Below are positions 48,261 to 59,982 of a stretch of DNA of 64,000 nucleotides, one piece after another. The DNA is from Schistosoma mansoni (Eukaryota; Platyhelminthes; Trematoda; Strigeidida; Schistosomatidae). The translations under genes and the position numbers were made by a program. The notes under the pieces were generated by a model that did no database searches, was not told the origin of the DNA, and saw only the letters and a list, made by a program, of their open reading frames with translations. The first letter of the stretch is position 1. The number at the start of each line of letters is the position of its first letter. Location of the stretch: contig NW_017386001.1 in the NCBI RefSeq assembly GCF_000237925.1, forward strand, positions 186,001-250,000, written 5' to 3'.

Positions 48261-48263
48261 TGT

Positions 48264-48423
48264 AAGCAATGATGGATAGTGGCTAGCAGTGGAATCCAAG
48301 ACGCGCGTTTCGTCCTATTTTTAACTCGTCAGCTGGATGTATCTGCATCTGAGAGTTGATGTTCACTCTGGGACTCGAACCCAGTACTACTCGCTTCAAA
48401 CGCCATCGTGTTTTCCACTTAGT
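48264..48423 (-). repeat. Smα-like (family A) copy, minus strand, with hammerhead
   Basis: Complement of the full head and ribozyme (AGCTGACGAG, GGACGAAACGCGCGTC on minus), spanning the A/B-box-like region. Core looks intact apart from an altered stem II loop (AAAAAT). Forms an inverted pair with the next copy. Confidence 0.85.
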
Positions 48424-48648
48424 AAACAATACTAAGTGAACTTACACTTCACCCCATTTCACAAGCAAGTGGCTATCAGGACTCAGTAGCTAAGTGGATA
48501 ACGCGATGGCGTTTGAGGTGAACGATACTGGGTTCGAGTCCCAGAGTGAACATCTACTCTGAGATGCAGGTACATCCAGCCGATAAGTCCCAAATGGGAC
48601 GAAACGCGCATCCTGGATTCCACTGTTAGCCACCATCCATCTCTGCTT
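48424..48648 (+). repeat. Smα-like (family A) copy, plus strand, with hammerhead
   Basis: Tail end (AACAATACTAAGTGAAC), then head GTGGATAACGCGATGGCG and GGGTTCGAGTCCC, then the ribozyme. The core reads CCGATAAG instead of CTGATGAG, so activity is doubtful. Confidence 0.85.
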
Positions 48649-48810
48649 AGAAATTACAGAGCTTTGAAGAGAATATTGAATTTTAAAAGTTTACGGTATA
48701 GACTGATCCTAGTACAGATCAGTTCTCGCTACATTCTTTTGAGGTCGTGAATAGTTCTCATAACACCTAAATATATTTATACTATTATAGGACATTATAT
48801 TTTTTTTATG

Positions 48811-49093
48811 AAATCTTTGGTTGAGACCATAATTTATGGACGAACTTTGAGTGACGCTGAAGTGATATTGAGAAGACCCACCTACTTTCAATGGTTAAAA
48901 GATGATAAGTTAGTGTAAGGAACTAGTATTAGAATGAAGAATTAGAAGCTAGGGTTAGAAATTAGGGTTTAGATCATGAACCAACATCAACTATGATGCC
49001 GAAATACGATAAATGAATTTCGCTCCAAAATTCAAGACTTGGTGTCGTTCATTTTATTGGTTCGTTCATAAATTATTGTCTCCTCAAATGTTT
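48811..49093. mobile_element. Short Merlin-type MITE, 267 bp, with 8-bp target duplication
   Basis: Element 48819-49085 with inverted ends (GAGACCATAATTTATGGACG and TTCATAAATTATTGTCTC). Flanks AAATCTTT and AAATGTTT match at 7 of 8. Interior matches 18358-18647 in reverse but not the 770-bp Merlin copies, so this is a separate MITE sub-family. Confidence 0.75.
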
Positions 49094-49099
49094 GTTGGT

Positions 49100-50175
49100 G
49101 ACCATCATATTAGATGGAATTTTGACCAAAAAAATCTCATAACCAATCTAAAGAATCATTATAAAATTGTTGAGGATATTCTCAAAACCTTGTTGGTAAC
49201 TATTACAATGAATATATTTTTACCACAGGTATGTTCTGCTTTTCAACTCCTACTCTGTTTATAGTTTAATAAAAAAAAAACCATCATGTTAATCATTCAA
49301 TAATTTTTTAACTGAGAAGAACTTTTTACTTTCCAATTTTTTATGTAATAACTGGGAACATCTCTTTGAATACCAAGTCAAATGAGAAATGTCATGAATA
49401 GTACTTGAATATAACACACTCACACACACACACAATAAAGGAATTCCTCTCAGACAACTTTAATAGAAAAAAACATCAAACGAAAATATTCATGATTAGT
49501 TGAATGATTTTTTTTTACCGAAAATGATGTGAATAGAATTAGAAGGAAGTGAAAAACAAACAAATGATAATTGGAATAGTAAAAAAAAAATGGTAACGAA
49601 GGAAATGAAAACAAAACCAGACGAAAGAAGGCGAGAAACAATAGTTAATGATTAGATTGTCGCTTGGACACTTAAAGAATAAAAGGAGGTTGAATAGTAG
49701 GAGTAAAAAAAAGACTGTAAAAACTAGTATGTAATAATAGGTACTCAAGTACTGTATGTGGATAGTTCAGCCATTACACATTCATATACATTCATTGGAT
49801 TTTAAATGACAAGAGACTAAAGCGGAATATTATATTTTTTATTGTATTCATAAGTTATACTAGCGGTTCATTTGTCTGAAGCCAAAATAACAAACTTCTT
49901 TTCAATGTATTTTGGTATGACTATTTCTATACTAAATAAAATATAAAAACCGAGTGAATTGTAATTGAATAGTACAGTACAAAACTAATAACAGATTTGA
50001 TATCCAAGAAAGCACGGTTTGAATTTCAATGATTTAAGTAGTTCACTAAGAGGTTTTGTTTTTCCATAAACCATCTTTTTACCATATTCTAGTTTTAGAT
50101 TAATGATTAAAAATAAAATTAACATTGTTAATTTTCAGTACTATGATTTATATCATATGTGCAGAACATGTTATT
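49100..50175. other. AT-rich spacer with short simple repeats, no gene seen
   Basis: Includes a short (CA)n tract near 49420 and poly-A-rich stretches. Confidence 0.4.
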
Positions 50176-50176
50176 A

Positions 50177-50955
50177 GAGCCTGTGGCGAGACTATAATTT
50201 ATGGACGAGCCAATCAGAAGTGTTTGAGGGGTTTCAAAGTCACGGCGCCTATTTCAGTACCTGATACTCATGTACGATCGGTTCAAAGAGAATTTTAGAG
50301 AAGACTTGACAATTAAGCGGCCACAACAAATGAAACTACTAAGAAGTTGCTGTATTTGTAATTACGAGTATTAAATGACTTGTAGAGCTTGTGCAGACTA
50401 CCGTGATGTTGTCCTTCGATGTAAAATATGTTAAACGAAGACGTTTGCTAGAATAAGAACCATTATTGCTCGATCCAGATTAAAAATAAGGCATATTTTA
50501 ATAATTACCGCCAACTGTATAATAAAAGCATCAGTAACATTGGCTGCAATAATCGCAGATGTTACTGAACCTTCGGCTGTTCAGAGGTATGAGTATTGTA
50601 GGGACATATTCATAATAAAAATGATAAACTTACACAACCGGAGTACACACAAACAATAATGAAGCTATGTGGTCGAGGCTGAGAGGGTTTTTATGACCTT
50701 ATCATGGCTCCAGAGACCAATTATTATGGAGCCATATGGATGAGTTTCTCTACATTATGCATTACGATTTTGGAACCTTTTTCTAACATTGACATGTTTT
50801 TGGACCATATTAAAGAAGTGTATCCACTTTAATGATTTGGTTTCGTATGATATATTTTACTCTATGCTGACTGTTTACTGATTGGCCAACATTTCTCAAG
50901 ATCACTTAAGATTCGTTCAAAGGTCGTCCATAAATTGTAGTCTCGCCGAGCCTGT
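50177..50955 (+). mobile_element. Merlin-type non-autonomous transposon, perfect 8-bp target duplication
   Basis: Element 50185-50947 (763 bp), flanked by GAGCCTGT on both sides (50177-50184, 50948-50955). Ends GGCGAGACTATAATTTATGG and its complement are nearly perfect. Interior colinear with 3765-4540, transposase remnant decayed. Confidence 0.9.
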
Positions 50956-51635
50956 AAACAAATCAGTAACTAAGCCTATTTTCAGACGAATAGAGTTTAC
51001 CTTTTTTTTTAAAAGACAACACCAAGTTGCTTCAATGAGTTATCACAAGAATTCTTGTTATGATATCGTATTTTCTGGAATAAAATATATAGGCATAAAA
51101 TTTTACTCAAAATTGAGCCTGCTTATAAACTAGTTACACGGACCCCTCCTCCTACATCAGTGGTGTTTCAATTGAGAATAGTTAACCAAATAAAAAAAAG
51201 TTAGAAATCAATAAATATTTTGTATTTTGGATCAATTTCGTCGTTCTTCTTTAGTTACCTAAGCGTTTTTTTCTGATGTAATATTTAGATATTCTTAAAA
51301 AATCTAGGTTCTATTATTATCAAAAGCTTAAATCCTAAAGTGAAAGTGAAAATTCGTAGCTCAGAGTGATATATTTTGGTACTGTTAAGTTCTTTGAATT
51401 AAATAGTTTAATTGTGAAGGTTTAAATGTTCCGAATAACATCATCTTTACTTATTTTATATCTACATAAAGTAATAGACAATGATGTCTAAAATTAAATC
51501 TCAACTTTTGTAAATTAAACAGTCTAGTTCATATAACAAGAATAAATACTTTGAACCCAACATATCAAATGTTGATAAATTTATCTTTTGACTGTTAAAA
51601 TATTAAAACATCAACGAGTAAGTGCTTATTATAAT
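50956..51635. other. AT-rich spacer, no gene seen
   Basis: No coding signal or repeat boundary recognised. Confidence 0.4.
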
Positions 51636-51639
51636 TGTA

Positions 51640-51806
51640 ACATTAGGCCAAAGAACACATTACACCGGGAAATAGAAGCAGATATGAAAAGGATGAATAA
51701 CAACTGGAAAGAACTGGAAAGGATTGCCCAGGACAGGGTTGGATGGAGTATATACTGGTGTGTGGCCTATGCTCCTCCACGAGGGGTAACAGGAGTAAGT
51801 AGGTAA
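51640..51806 (+). mobile_element. RTE/SR2-like LINE 3' tail
   Basis: Codes [20 protein letters not shown] and [11 protein letters not shown], then GGGGTAACAGGAGTAAGTAG. Only the last 160 bp remain, and the frame is open. Confidence 0.88.
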
Positions 51807-52188
51807 TAATTGTAATGATAATTGAAATAACGTCTCACCAATCATAACCGAAATTCCTTATCTCTTGTTCAACTATATTTGCTTTCATTCAAGTAAACAA
51901 ATCATATAACATCATAAATCAATTTATAAGAAATAGCACATTGAACCTAACGAATAAACTTATAAGGAACTAAAAATATTAAAGTTATTGTAATTCATAA
52001 TTGCATTTCTCTCTCTTTAATATAACAAATATAGACCTATGACTAAGTTAATAATGTTGAGTAGAATCAACAGTAATCAAGGTACATTTTTTCAGTTGTA
52101 TTTACAAAATCACTTCAAATCTATAAATGATTCTGATAAGTCAATGAACTGTAAAATGAAACATTTATGTGAACTCCGTTTTTAAATG

Positions 52189-52716
52189 TATGACAGCCCC
52201 GAGAGTGGGGAGAGTCCGCTCTCCCTCTCGAAATGCTCTCACATGGCCACGCGTATATAGCCTCTGCCAGGGAAGTCCTACTCACTGCCCTCTCGTGGTA
52301 TTACTGTTGTTTACGTAATTGAGAGGACGAAAAGCGAATGTCTGGCGCTTTAACCGGGTTGATGGACATGGAGGGTCCACCTAGGGGAGTTGGAAAACCC
52401 TGATTCTAAACCAATGGTGCACATGGACTTTAGTATCCTGAGGGAACAAATGGTGTATGAATCAATCGTTGGTCACCGGCTACCATGGGACTGCATCTCC
52501 TCACGATGCTCCACTGCCTTGTGGATCAGATCTTTAGATCAAAGGCTCCGGGTGTGGTACCCTGAGAAAACCACTTGCTTCAGTTTGGGAACCCGTGCAG
52601 TATCACAGCCCTCACGCAAATCGAATGATTTATTTGGTGCATATCTATTTGGTGCCTCCGTGTGCCAATATTTATGTGTTTAAATAAATAAATAAATAAA
52701 TAATAAATTTATGACA
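52189..52716 (+). mobile_element. LINE-derived non-autonomous element with 7-bp target duplication
   Basis: Body 52196-52709 flanked by TATGACA (52189-52195, 52710-52716). Starts GCCCCGAGAGTGGGGAGAGT and ends ATTTATGTGTTTAAATAAAT. The last 50 bp match the 3' end of the coding LINE at 37622-38306, the rest matches 39180-39720 in reverse. No long coding frame. Reads as a 514-bp parasite of that LINE. Confidence 0.8.
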
Positions 52717-54018
52717 TCAGTTTTGGTTAGGGAGTAGATAACAAAATATTGATTAAGGTTTTTGTTTATTTCTTGTCTATGTGGAATTCAAGTTGAATTT
52801 AATCTTGAGCAAAACTTTAAACATTTCATTTGCAGACTAGTTGTTTTAGAGCTAAGAACTGAAAATATCTTTCTCTAGATATTATTTCAGTGTCAAAATA
52901 GTTTATCAAATAGATATTACTCATTCAACTAAAGTGTTTCACTTGATTCTTCATACCTTCAAGTAGGTGAGATGTTGTAATATTTAGTATATTTAAGGGC
53001 ATCATAATGAGAATAAAGTTATTTAAATTAATCATGTGAGTTAACTGTTTTGAATAAATAGGATTAAACACACGAGATGAATTGGAACTACGTTAACATC
53101 GATTTCTTGCTGGTATTTACTCATTGTTAATAGTTAGAGTAGTGCATGATTCAGCCCAATATTAGTTGTTAAAGCCGATGCTTCTAGATATTGTCACCGA
53201 TTGATGCAGAATTATGTTCTGATGAGAAGAACTTATTTTATATGTCGTTGTGAAATGCTTCCACTAGATTTGACAGAGTAACTTAGGGAATTGAGTTTGA
53301 TCTTGACTGTTAAGAATTAATCGTGAAGACAATAAGGATTTAGATTTTGTAGTCGTTGAAAGTGTAGTCGAAATATTCAGTGTAATCAATTCTCTAAAAT
53401 AATTTGAGAGCAGACTACTTTTCTCCTCAGTCAAAAAATTCCAATCAGGAATCCTGAGGTAGTTAAGTCTTACAACACAACAGGATCAGTCAATTTTTAT
53501 AAAATTCTGTCGTAAGTGTATACATAATATGACAATGTCTTCTATCAAAGTAGAGAAAACGTTCTCTGCGATATAATCCCCACTATCAAGCACAAGCGTT
53601 AGAGCTCTGTTTTTTCTATAATTTCCAAGACATTTATACCATCACATAAGGTACTATTGTTGCAGTTATCTGCAAAAAGTTACCGAATGGTTATGTATTT
53701 AAATTGGGTAATTATTTTTTTATTTTAACCTGATTCTGAATATATTATACCACAAATTACACCACATTTTATTAATAAATTCTCCAGGAATACAGAAGTC
53801 AACAATGCTAGGTTATCTTTTTGAAATTGATGAACGGAAACTTTAGTAATGAGAATAGCTTTAATGAAAAGACCATATGTTTTAAAATCATAAGATTATT
53901 AAAATCAGGGTCAAATCCAAAGGAGAACTAGTCGATATCGGACAATCAATTGGAGTCTTTAACATCAACAATGGGATGATGAAAACCCTTCCAAATAAAG
54001 CCTATCCTCGGATTATAA
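52717..54018. other. AT-rich spacer, no gene seen
   Basis: No coding signal or recognised repeat. Confidence 0.4.
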
Positions 54019-54020
54019 GC

Positions 54021-54198
54021 TAGTGGTTATCTAGTCTCAGTAGCCCATTTAGTAATGCGTTAGGCGTATGAAGGAGAAAGTACTGGGTTCGAGTCTCGAT
54101 GTCATCACTAACACTGGAGTGACCATACATCCATCTGATGAGTCCCAAATAGGACAAAACGTACCTCCTAGATTTCACTGTTAGTCATTATTCAAATT
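54021..54198 (+). repeat. Smα-like (family A) copy with a near-intact hammerhead
   Basis: tRNA-like GGGTTCGAGTCTCG, then ACATCCATCTGATGAGTCCC, GGACAAAACGTACCTCC. Stem I is weakened and G of the GAA motif is A (GGACAAAAC), so it is probably inactive. Confidence 0.8.
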
Positions 54199-54837
54199 TA
54201 CTACAAAAGATTAGCAATTGTCTAATTCGAATACAAACGCGTTTTTTTATAACTTTATTGATTATCCCTTTAGAATAATTCTAAGTTAGAAAGAAAGGGG
54301 TATAGGAAACAAAAACAATCACATTCTTCTAACATATGATTATAGATTTTATCCATCTCCCTGAAAAGCTAACCAGTCTACCTAAATATTGATAGCAATA
54401 AATGTTAACAACACAAAATAAAAGTAGGGGGGGGTTACTCGGACAGTACTTTATTTTATGAATTGAAATATTCAGTTTTATTTTAACTATACCCAAGGTG
54501 ATGATGATCAATAGAGAAAAACTTAATTTCTTTAAAAAAAGAAAGAATGAGGATAGGATAAAATTCACAATGCACCATCAAATATATTGACCGGATAAAC
54601 AAGTTTTTCCCCTATAACTATTGGCTAGGTTAAAATAGATTTTTATGCGTCGTATGTCCATACTTCACACCATAGTGTTGAGAATAAATAGGTGATTTTT
54701 TTCTTTTAACCGTGAGATATAAGTGGTAGACTAAATTCATCGTTAGTAAACCAAATGCTTGACGAATTAGTTCATTTGTGTTTAAATTCATCATAAATCT
54801 CTGTTTCAAATAACATCCATCCAACTATAGAGTTCTT

Positions 54838-55335
54838 GAATTTGCCTCTTTTCCTTTATCTTCAGAATTCCAAGTCGGGGCTTATCTTGTGGTGTAGTTC
54901 GATGGTTTCCACTGTATGCTCTATCCACCTTTAGTGCCGTTTTCTAATTTTCTCTTCAGCTAGGAGCAGGTTTATTCTCTCTACAGTAGCTAATTGCTGA
55001 TAGTATCCAGCTGACGGATATGGAGTATTATACGCAAACAACTATCTATAAATGCCTTTTTGATGATGGTTGTAGAAGTACTCCAACATATGGTTCCGTA
55101 CGATACAACTGTCTTGACGTTCGTATTGTAGACTCTGACTTTGATGTTGGCCGACGGTTGTCTTGAGTTTCACATGTTCTTCAACTCTGGTAATGCCGCT
55201 TGCTTTGCCAATCCATTCCTTCACGTCTGTACCAGATCCTTTTTGATTAACAATAATACTGCCCATGTACGTAAAAGTTTCCGCCCCTTGCACAATTTCG
55301 CCGTCAAGTGCGACTTGTTTGGTTCATCGACTACT
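54838..55335 (-). mobile_element. RTE/SR2-like LINE 3' fragment, minus strand
   Basis: Minus strand codes ETFTYMGSIIVNQKGSGTDV and a decayed C-terminal module. The (GTAA)n tail end is lost. Several frame changes. Confidence 0.75.
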
Positions 55336-55922
55336 CAAATTCAACCGAAACATGATTCATATGTATTTGAACTCGATCCACTCGTATTTACAGTTAAGAA
55401 ATAGTCTCACTGAAATTTGTAGTCTTCCGATACGTACTAAGGTGATGTGTCTGAATCAACACTCAAACTTTCTTTTCATTTTACTTCTTGGTTTAAAAAC
55501 TAACAAACGGTTTAGTTAAAAGTGAACTAACAGTCGAAACCAATAGATTCAAACGATCTGAGCGGATTACCAATTAAAGGTTAACGATAGAATTCACGAA
55601 TATTTAGTTTAACTCTTACAGTAAGATCAAGCATTTCATACTCCAAAGAAATATATGTCAGATAGCACTTACAAAGATGCAATCTGACTGAGTTTACCAT
55701 TAAGTTCAACAAAAGACATCATTTACTGAATAGCTGAATATCTTAAATAGTATAAAGTAATTTTGAACGATGATGAATATAACCTTAGATCTTGACATAA
55801 ATTCTTGGTTTCTTTTCTTCACCTGTAATTAAGAACAAATACAATAACGAAATTAAAATTTGAAAAATTTATTTACTTGACAGCTAAGCTTTCAGTACTT
55901 GATAAATTCATGTGTTATTAGA

Positions 55923-56168
55923 ATGGGGGTTTGTGGAGATTATAGTAATTTCTTAAATAGTTGAACTCATAAGTCGATCTAAGCTAGACCACCAGTGGAA
56001 ACCTGGAAACACTGGGCGACTATTTCGTGCCAGTATGAGACTCCTCAGCAGTGTGCATCTACGATCACTCATCAAAGGGACTCGAACTCAGAACCTTCGG
56101 TTTCGTGTGCGAACGCTTAACCTCTAGACCACTGAGCCAGGATCAAACGGTGTTATTGTTAAACTTCC
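55923..56168 (-). repeat. SINE family B copy, minus strand, near full length
   Basis: Complete order: terminal GGGGGTTTGTGGAGATTATA, tail, ribozyme region (GACTCCTCAGCAGTGTGCAT in plus), tRNA-like head with GACTCGAACTCAGAACC, and leader. The core on minus reads CTGAGGAGTCTC with GAAATAG, partly altered. Confidence 0.82.
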
Positions 56169-56300
56169 ATTGTCTGAGGTAGATACCTGTTTCTACCTGA
56201 TACGGATTGGACTCAAATAGTCACGGCTTCTCACTAAAACTACAGATAATCTGTCTTGAAGCTAGTTACTAGTGAGCACATGATTATTATTATAGGGATT

Positions 56301-56358
56301 TCAATGGTGGTCTGGCTTAGATCGACTCATGAATTCAACTGTTAAAAAATTCATGTGT
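56301..56358 (+). repeat. SINE family B tail fragment
   Basis: AATGGTGGTCTGGCTTAGAT then GACTCATGAATTCAACTG, the family tail only. Confidence 0.6.
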
Positions 56359-56717
56359 ATCGTAACTAAATTATTTCTTAAGTATCGTATGTTAAGCACT
56401 TAACATTGGGATTTTTTTAATTCATATGATTTCTATGCTAAGATTATTTCATATAACATTCAGTAAACATCTTTGATTGGACGAAATAGTTCACCAATGA
56501 AATCGATACATTAACGTATGTTGTCATTAAAGCAGTACAAATATAACTTTGTTAAATTTCTCTTAACTTGAAACATGAAGTAAGTACCTGCCTGTCTGAT
56601 TAAACGAAACATAATGAAAGTAGAGAAAGATATAAGTATGATTGGCTAACTATTAAAGATTGACATGATAGATTATTCGTAGTATTTTTATTTATTTAGA
56701 ATACATGGAAACGGCGA

Positions 56718-57258
56718 AAATACTTACTTACTTATGCTTGTTACTCCTCGTGGAGGAGCATAGGCCGCCCACCAGCATTCTCCATCCAACCCTGTCCTGG
56801 GCAATCCTTTCCAGTTGTTTTTTTGGTTTTCTTCTTTTCCGTTTTGCTTCAGGATTTCAAGTTGGGGCTTGCCTTGAGATGCGGTTCGATGATTTCCTCG
56901 ATTCATGTCCTATCCACTTTCATTGTCTTCTAATTTCCTCTTCAGCTCGAAGCTGGTTTGTTCTCTCCCACAGTAGGCTGTTGTTGATGGTATCCGATCA
57001 ACGGACATTGAGTGTCTTGAGTAGACAATTGTTTACAAATACTTGTACCTTTTTGATGGCGATTGTAGTAGTTCTCCAAGTTTCAGCTCCATACTGTAGA
57101 ACTGTCTTGACGTTCGTATTGAAGATTATGACTTTGATGTTGGTTGACAGTTGTTTTGAGTTCCATATGTTATTCAATTGTAGCAAGATTGTCCTTTGTC
57201 AATCCTCACCTTTACGTCTCCATCTGATCCTCCTTGTTCATCGATGACGCTGCCTATG
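56718..57258 (-). mobile_element. RTE/SR2-like LINE 3' end, minus strand
   Basis: Minus strand codes LQLNNIWNSKQLSTNIKVII and FNTNVKTVLQYGAETWRTTT; plus-strand start is the CTTACTTACTTATGC tail complement. An open antisense frame at 56705-57247 is a shadow of this. Confidence 0.88.
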
Positions 57259-57587
57259 TATAATACCAGTAAATAAGTAGCATTTGGAGACATCTACTTC
57301 AGTTTATCGATAATCCGAAATACAACAAACGATAATCAATCACGATAAACAACAATCAAAGTTTTAATAAAACAATACTTGTAGGTTACATAAGTTTCTG
57401 ACTTGTTGAAAAAGTTGTTAACATTGACAAATTACTTAGTAGTAATTAATATTATGTTATCTAATCTAGGGAACTAATCGAATTCTACCCATAGTTCTGA
57501 ACTCATATTCTTAAGAATATTCATGTTAACTATGAAATTTCTGTCATATCGTCATATAGTTAATAAACTTATAATATTGTCAGAAGT

Positions 57588-57711
57588 GGCTTGGTGGATA
57601 TTATAGTAATTTCATTAGTTGAGATCATGAATCAATTAAAGCTAGACCACCATGGAAAACCTGGAAGCTAAAATTACTATAATATCCACAAAAACCCCTT
57701 CTGATGTTAAT
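57588..57711 (-). repeat. SINE family B end fragments in fold-back arrangement
   Basis: 57588-57668 is the minus tail (GCTAGACCACCATGGAAAAC). It passes directly into a plus-strand terminal segment (AAAATTACTATAATATCCAC) at 57669-57711, so ribozyme and tRNA parts are missing between inverted ends. Confidence 0.7.
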
Positions 57712-57837
57712 CAACATATGCTCACTAGTGACTGGCTTCAAGAGGTATTTCCTAGAGTTCTAGTGAGAAGCAGTGACCAGTGGAGTTCAACTAGGTCTGT
57801 TGTCGTATAGCAACTGACTGAAGACATTTTTGGATGT

Positions 57838-58080
57838 GTCTCTGAATTTCGTGGATTGGTTGAAGTTAGACATTAACACCATCGGATACCGGCTGAGTGG
57901 TCTAGATGTTAAGCTCTCGTGCACGAAACTGATAGGTTCTGGGTTGGAATCTCGCGAGGCGGGACCGTGGATGCGCACTGCTGAGGAGTCCTACAATAGG
58001 GCGAAACGGCTGTCCAGTGCTTCCATGTTTCCATGCTGGTCTAGCTTCAATTGACTTATGATGTCAACTATTTAAATATT
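57838..58080 (+). repeat. SINE family B copy with intact hammerhead
   Basis: Leader (GGATTGGTTGAAGTTAGACA), tRNA-like head (GGCTGAGTGGTCTAGATG, GGGTTGGAATCTC), ribozyme and tail in order. Best-preserved family B copy in the window. Confidence 0.88.
57970..58025 (+). ncRNA. Hammerhead ribozyme, family B, complete core
   Basis: Stem I: GCACTG (57975-57980) pairs CAGTGC (58015-58020). Core CTGAGGA at 57981. Stem II: GTCC/GGGC (one G-T pair). GAA at 58003-58005. A58006 pairs T58013. Stem III is CG/TG with a 2-nt loop. Predicted cleavage after C58014 in GTC. All invariant bases present. Confidence 0.8.
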
Positions 58081-58298
58081 GTCAGTGAAACGAAATCATA
58101 TGTTCGAAAATGTGAATTATGGATGATATATTGATGTCAAAATTACTCATGGGTAAGTGGATAACTTTTTAAATTATATTTTAGTCTATGAAGAAATCAA
58201 GTTGAAAGTTTCCAATCTTATGACAATTATTCTCTTTGATGTAGGTGGCATAATTATATTTATAACATCAGTAGAAACTTACAAACAATTTAATTATC

Positions 58299-58495
58299 AG
58301 CAAAGATGGATAGTGGCTAGCAGTAGAATCCAGGACAAGACGCATTTCGTCCTATTTGGGACTCGCCAACTGGATGTACCTGCATTCCAGAGTTGATGTT
58401 CACTCTGAGACTCGAACCCAGCACCTTTCTCCTTAAACGCCATCGCGTTATCCACTTAGCTACTGAGTCCTGATAGCCACTTGCTTGCGCAATGG
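58299..58495 (-). repeat. Smα-like (family A) copy, minus strand, sub-family with altered stem III
   Basis: Full head and ribozyme on minus. The ribozyme core reads GGCGAGTCCCAAATAGGACG, then AAATGCGTCTTGTCC, a longer 3' side than the usual ACGCGCGTCC. The same variant occurs at 59790-59982, so it defines a sub-family. Confidence 0.85.
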
Positions 58496-59660
58496 GTTTT
58501 TTTAATTATCTTTTACAATATGAAATAATAAAACTATTTTGTATATAGACTATTTCCAAAATAATCTTATCAAATCTAGGACATGAATACAAATGTAAAC
58601 TTGTTAGAGATTATTTGTTATTCTTTATAATTATAATTTAATTTTATAGGATTAATTAAAGAATGTACTAGAATGTACTTTCTTAACTAATGAAAGTAGA
58701 ATTTTCAAAAGCATAAGTTATTTTGATTATTTTCTCTATGATAATTTAGTATTTAACTCTAATAAGTAGTATAAATTTTATTTATATGAACTTCTGGTCA
58801 CTTAGTGAAAAAAAAGATGAACTTACTTATAAGGTATCATTGAAACAAACGAATGAAAACGATTATTACTTACATAGAATAAGCTTGAAGCTTCAAACTA
58901 TCTGTGGGAAAGTACATCAGAAGGCTATTATAGAACCTTGAAATGAACAGATAAATGTTTGAGTCCTAAATACAAATATTGTTAGACTTATTTGACAAGG
59001 TACAAGTGATTTATATAGCGCTTTTGAAAGTAACACGAATAGGGTACAATATTGGTTGTATTTAACAAAACACTAATCTGAATAAAACTTCCATAAAGTA
59101 GACAGTTATCTTTTGCTTTCAAAACGACTACTTATGTCTAGTTCTTGATATATTTTCTGATGATTTTGATAGATAATGTAGCATCCTTTTTACTCAATAC
59201 TTGGAAATGTTCGACAACAATGATTACATATAAATAACGCCCTTCTATTTATGGATATTAAATTCAGTACTTGAAATCTTTTGATAATCTTTGATTATAT
59301 TACGCAACATCGTATCATTTTCATTGGTTTTCACATCCGATGCTAGAATAAGTTTGACTATGTTTGCAACATACCTCTATTTTACTATAGACTACATTTA
59401 AATACTATTGTATAGTTTAGGAAAATGATAAGGTCGAAACAAAAGTTTTCTTCCCTGAAAAGTTCTTATAGAAGTTTTATTTTATCCTGATATAACTTCT
59501 AGACTTTAAATCAATGGATAACTAGATTAACAAAACAGATCTTTTAATTTAGATCCTATTTTTTTCTTAAAGAATAATCAACTTAAAGCCATTTGAAAAG
59601 TAAAGCTTTTTTGGATTGGTTTCAGATGGATTTGAGTATGAATCAAGAATTAAATTCATT
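58496..59660. other. AT-rich spacer between two inverted family A copies, no gene seen
   Basis: No coding signal. Confidence 0.4.
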
Positions 59661-59662
59661 TG

Positions 59663-59982
59663 GTATTGTTTGTTTGAATCTTCCCATTGATGTTTAGGAC
59701 TGCAGTTGATCAGTCCCTTATTGGCATATATGCATACTGTGCGTATTGCCTCGATATAGCCTTAATTTACAAGCATTATGAGCAAAGATTGCACAAGCAA
59801 GTGGCTATCAAGATTCAGTAGCTGAGTGGATAACGCGATGGCGTTTGAGGCGGACGGTACTGATTTTGAGTCCCAGAGTGAACATCAACTCTGGAATGCA
59901 GGTACATCCAGTTGGCGAGTCCCAAATAGGACGAAATGCGTCTTGTCCTGGATTCTACTGCTAGCCACTATCCATCTTTGCT
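59663..59982 (+). repeat. Smα-like (family A) copy with internal inversion
   Basis: 59663-59789 is the family A tail in minus orientation; 59790-59982 is head and ribozyme in plus orientation (GTGGATAACGCGATGGCG, GGACGAAATGCGTCTTG). The junction inverts the unit about its middle. Confidence 0.85.

Noticed and set aside
56705-57247. 180-residue plus-strand open frame
   Set aside because: Antisense of the RTE LINE C-terminal region at 56718-57258.
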